NCBI RefSeq assembly: GCF_910596095.1 | Contig: NC_056547.1 | Span: forward strand, 5,786,147 to 5,850,146 | From: Thunnus maccoyii | Lineage: Eukaryota > Chordata > Actinopteri > Scombriformes > Scombridae | Direction of reading: 5' to 3' | DNA: 64,000 bases | In this document: one piece after another, positions 61,901 to 64,000 of the stretch | Layout: the number at the start of each line of letters is the position of its first letter | Numbering within the stretch: position 1 is the stretch's first letter | The notes under the pieces: model-generated | The model's database searches: none | What the model saw: the letters and a program-made list of their open reading frames with translations, nothing else | Told to the model about the DNA's origin: nothing | Made by a program: the position numbers and the translations under genes

Positions 61901-64000
61901 TGTCAAAACTCCTTATCAGATATACTGTATTAGCGCTGCTCGGAGGATAATATTTCACACTGTGTGTTGTCTGGCTCCAGCTGTCACTCACTTTGAAGTG
62001 AAAAAATTCCACTTACCTTCAGCCTCCTGGAAAGACTTGGGAGGAGAAGGTAAACAAACAGAGAAGGAATGTTAGTCAAAATTACCCGAAAGGATGTTTT
62101 GGCAGAGTAATGAGATGTAATGTCTATTTTAAAGAACTGAGAATGTCTAATAATTACGCTATGAAGTCTAAACAATACTTTTGGCATGAAGGGAGATGCC
62201 CAAGCAGGGAGTGAGAAGGTCAAACGAGCAAGTAGGATACACAAGAAGTATATTCTTACCTTTGATACTTGTACACATCCACAACCACAGTCAGGATGTA
62301 GAGAAGCACCACAACTCCACATATAACGTAGTGAAATACCATAAAACACTTGCTGCTTTCTGAAAGACAGTATAACAACATGATAGAACAACAGATTATT
62401 AAGAGTCATGAACATTTTAAAAAACATTTCTTCATCAGCAGAAATAACCGGTAACAGTTAAATGATATCAGATGAAATATGTCCTCGATCTGTGATGTTA
62501 TTTTGCAATCAAGTAGGCGAGTTTTTTTTAAATCTCTTTTATGTACTTTCCCCCAACTTACCCTGTGTGCTTAAGTCGGCCATTTCCTTCATTTCCAAAA
62601 ATTCCTCTTATCGTGTAACTTTACTTCACCTAACATTACGTAATAAGTGTTGCCTGTATCTTAACTGTAAGAATTTTCCTCTGTTTACATTTTGCTTATC
62701 TCAGGTAAATTCCTTCATCAGCAGGTAGTGAATCATTATCCACTTACTTTCTGAATCATAAGTCATAACCTGCAGTATTATTCCAAGGCAGTGCACGACA
62801 ACATATCAAATCAACAACACATCTCTCCAGAGCTAGGCAGGACTTTAGCTTAAAGGTATGAAAAACAATTTGATGAAGGAACATGTGCAGCTGATTTCTT
62901 TGTGTCTTGAACGTAGAGTATAATTGTTTTTACACAAAAACTGGAAAAATGACAAATGTCAGCATATCTAAAAATACCAGCGTGGTCGCTACATGGTTAC
63001 ACTTGATGAGCGCGGTGATAATGGAGAATATTATTCCACAATGAATGCACCACAGTAATGTAGCTAATGAAGAAGGGTTTGATGTCAGTAAATGTGTTAT
63101 GTGACCTTATTCTAGACTATTTTAAAATTACAAGGTTCTTACTACATTTACATTCAATTTAAAAGTCGTTTTTATAATTATTTTATACATGTTGTATTTA
63201 TGCCTTTTATGTTTTATGTAAAACATTTTCAATTGCCTTGCTGTTGAAAGGTGCTACACTAATAAACTTACCTTGCCTTACTAATGTTGACAGTGGCGGT
63301 TACTATATCATACCAAATACCATTCACTGGAGCTCAGGTAAGACCTTTTTGTGTGCAATTAGGAAATGTTGTAAGTAGCTTTTGTTTGTTCTGTACGATA
63401 ACCAAAGAAAATGTCTTGGCTCTGAGCAGTTACCAGGTAAGCAGCGACCTAAGCAAGGAATAGTCCAGCACGTAACCCACAGTAAAACAGCAAACTGTCA
63501 TTTACACTTCAGTTTTTGTGCAGATAACACACCAAAATATATTGTGTCAATTAAAGAGCTTTAGAGGTCTTGGTAGGTGGATTTTGTTACCTTCAACAGA
63601 GTCAGACGGTTTCCCTCCATTTCCAGTCTTTGAGCTAAGCTAAGCTAGGATAACAGGCTACTGGTGGTAGCTTCCGGTTTAACGGACATTTATGGGTGAT
63701 ATCGATGTTTTCATCTAACTTTCCGCCACAAGGCAAAATTAGTGTATTTACCAAATGCTGTTTGAGGAGGTACAATTAGAGATTAAGATCATTTTTAAGA
63801 TTAGCAATAGTGGCAGTGTCAGTGTTACCTTCACCTTCTGGCATACAGAGGACTAAAATAACAGTGTGAGCACATATAAAGCATATAGTTTCAAAGATAA
63901 ATAATTGATTTCTGTTTTTACCTGCAGCGGTGACGACCTCAAGAGACACCAACCTGGACCTCTGAGAGCCTCTCTGGTTTTCAGCTTCACACATATACAA
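57804..64000 (-). CDS. Siglec/CD22-like immunoglobulin receptor, 3' exons (gene enters from right edge)
   Basis: Such receptors are type I membrane proteins of leukocytes that damp signalling through cytoplasmic ITIMs. Exons seen in order: 63928-64000 (end of a C2-type Ig domain, [18 protein letters not shown]), 63829-63852 (24-nt stalk exon, VLCMPEGE), 62260-62359 ([20 protein letters not shown], one transmembrane helix), 62017-62026 or 62017-62035 (tiny exon, RRLK or SLSRRLK), 58217-58294 (26 codons with HTYMDL, an ITIM-type YxxL, and DYEQLQ), and 57804-57887 (27 codons, basic, ending NKPQPKRT, stop). Phases agree across all junctions. Extra exons could lie in the 3.7-kb gap between 58294 and 62017. 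The sialic-acid-binding domain is outside the window, so Siglec identity is inferred from layout. Other ITIM-bearing Ig receptors are possible. Confidence 0.75.
58893..58925. repeat. (TG)n microsatellite at LINE tail
   Basis: About 16 TG units beside the 3' tail of the L2 element, on the side where retroposon tails often seed microsatellites. Confidence 0.9.
58939..60345 (-). mobile_element. 5'-truncated, frameshifted L2-clade LINE in an Ig-receptor intron
   Basis: Minus-strand reverse transcriptase blocks are visible: [19 protein letters not shown] near 60240, [16 protein letters not shown] near 60060 and HCYADDT near 59960, in two different frames. The C-terminal part follows at 59265-59483 ([29 protein letters not shown]), then a 3' end with CATTTAGCAGACACTTTTAT on the plus strand and an ACATTT-type hexamer tail near 58950-58970. 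Frameshifts and loss of the 5' part (endonuclease) make it inactive. The clade call is from the wording of the GVPQGS/YADD region and the tail. Confidence 0.8.
63590..63745. repeat. Interspersed repeat, inverted relative to 11395-11560
   Basis: Contains TTTCCCTCCATTTCCAGTCT, GAGCTAAGCTAAGCTA and GATATCGATGTTTTCATCTA, the reverse-strand counterpart of the 11395 repeat. It lies in an Ig-receptor intron between 62359 and 63829. Confidence 0.6.

Overview
This window looks like nuclear DNA of a ray-finned (teleost) fish. Genes are split by GT-AG introns, dinucleotide microsatellites are common, and the repeats are of fish type: hAT and PIF/Harbinger elements, a Sushi-like Ty3/gypsy LTR element, an L2-clade LINE and many short inverted-repeat elements. 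I see no bacterial, viral or organellar genome features, no CRISPR array and no rRNA gene. Only about 4 to 5 percent of the window is recognisable coding sequence.

Layout. (1) 1-3010, minus strand: first two coding exons of an epsin (ENTH domain); the rest lies beyond the left edge. (2) 4357-9266, plus strand: a complete eight-exon NECAP gene, 262 aa, head to head with the epsin gene. (3) 9267-24247: about 15 kb without a recognisable gene, with several interspersed repeats. (4) 24248-26263, minus: an SBK2/SBK3-like protein kinase, four exons seen, start exon not found. (5) 26264-34102: non-coding with repeats. (6) 35197-42393, minus: an interleukin-11 gene, exons 2-5 seen, tiny first exon not placed. 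Its exon 2-3 intron holds an LTR retrotransposon that itself carries a Harbinger element in its 5' LTR, all inside an older hAT-like repeat. (7) 42394-57803: non-coding, with a second copy of a hAT element and other repeat pieces. (8) 57804-64000, minus: 3' part of an immunoglobulin-superfamily receptor with one transmembrane exon and an ITIM exon, resembling fish Siglec/CD22-like receptors; a dead L2 LINE sits in one intron.

How the genes relate. Epsin and NECAP are both accessory proteins of clathrin/AP-2 endocytosis and share an upstream region of about 1.35 kb. Epsin, an SBK2/3-type kinase, IL11 and a Siglec/leukocyte-receptor-type gene also recall human 19q13.4 (EPN1, SBK2/SBK3, IL11, leukocyte receptor genes), so this is probably conserved synteny; that part rests on memory, not on a search.

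I did not find a convincing previously undescribed functional system. The most unusual structure is the composite mobile element at 37314-41970, with a 136-bp perfect palindrome copied from its own LTR/leader junction and an internal domain rebuilt from GC-rich tandem repeats.
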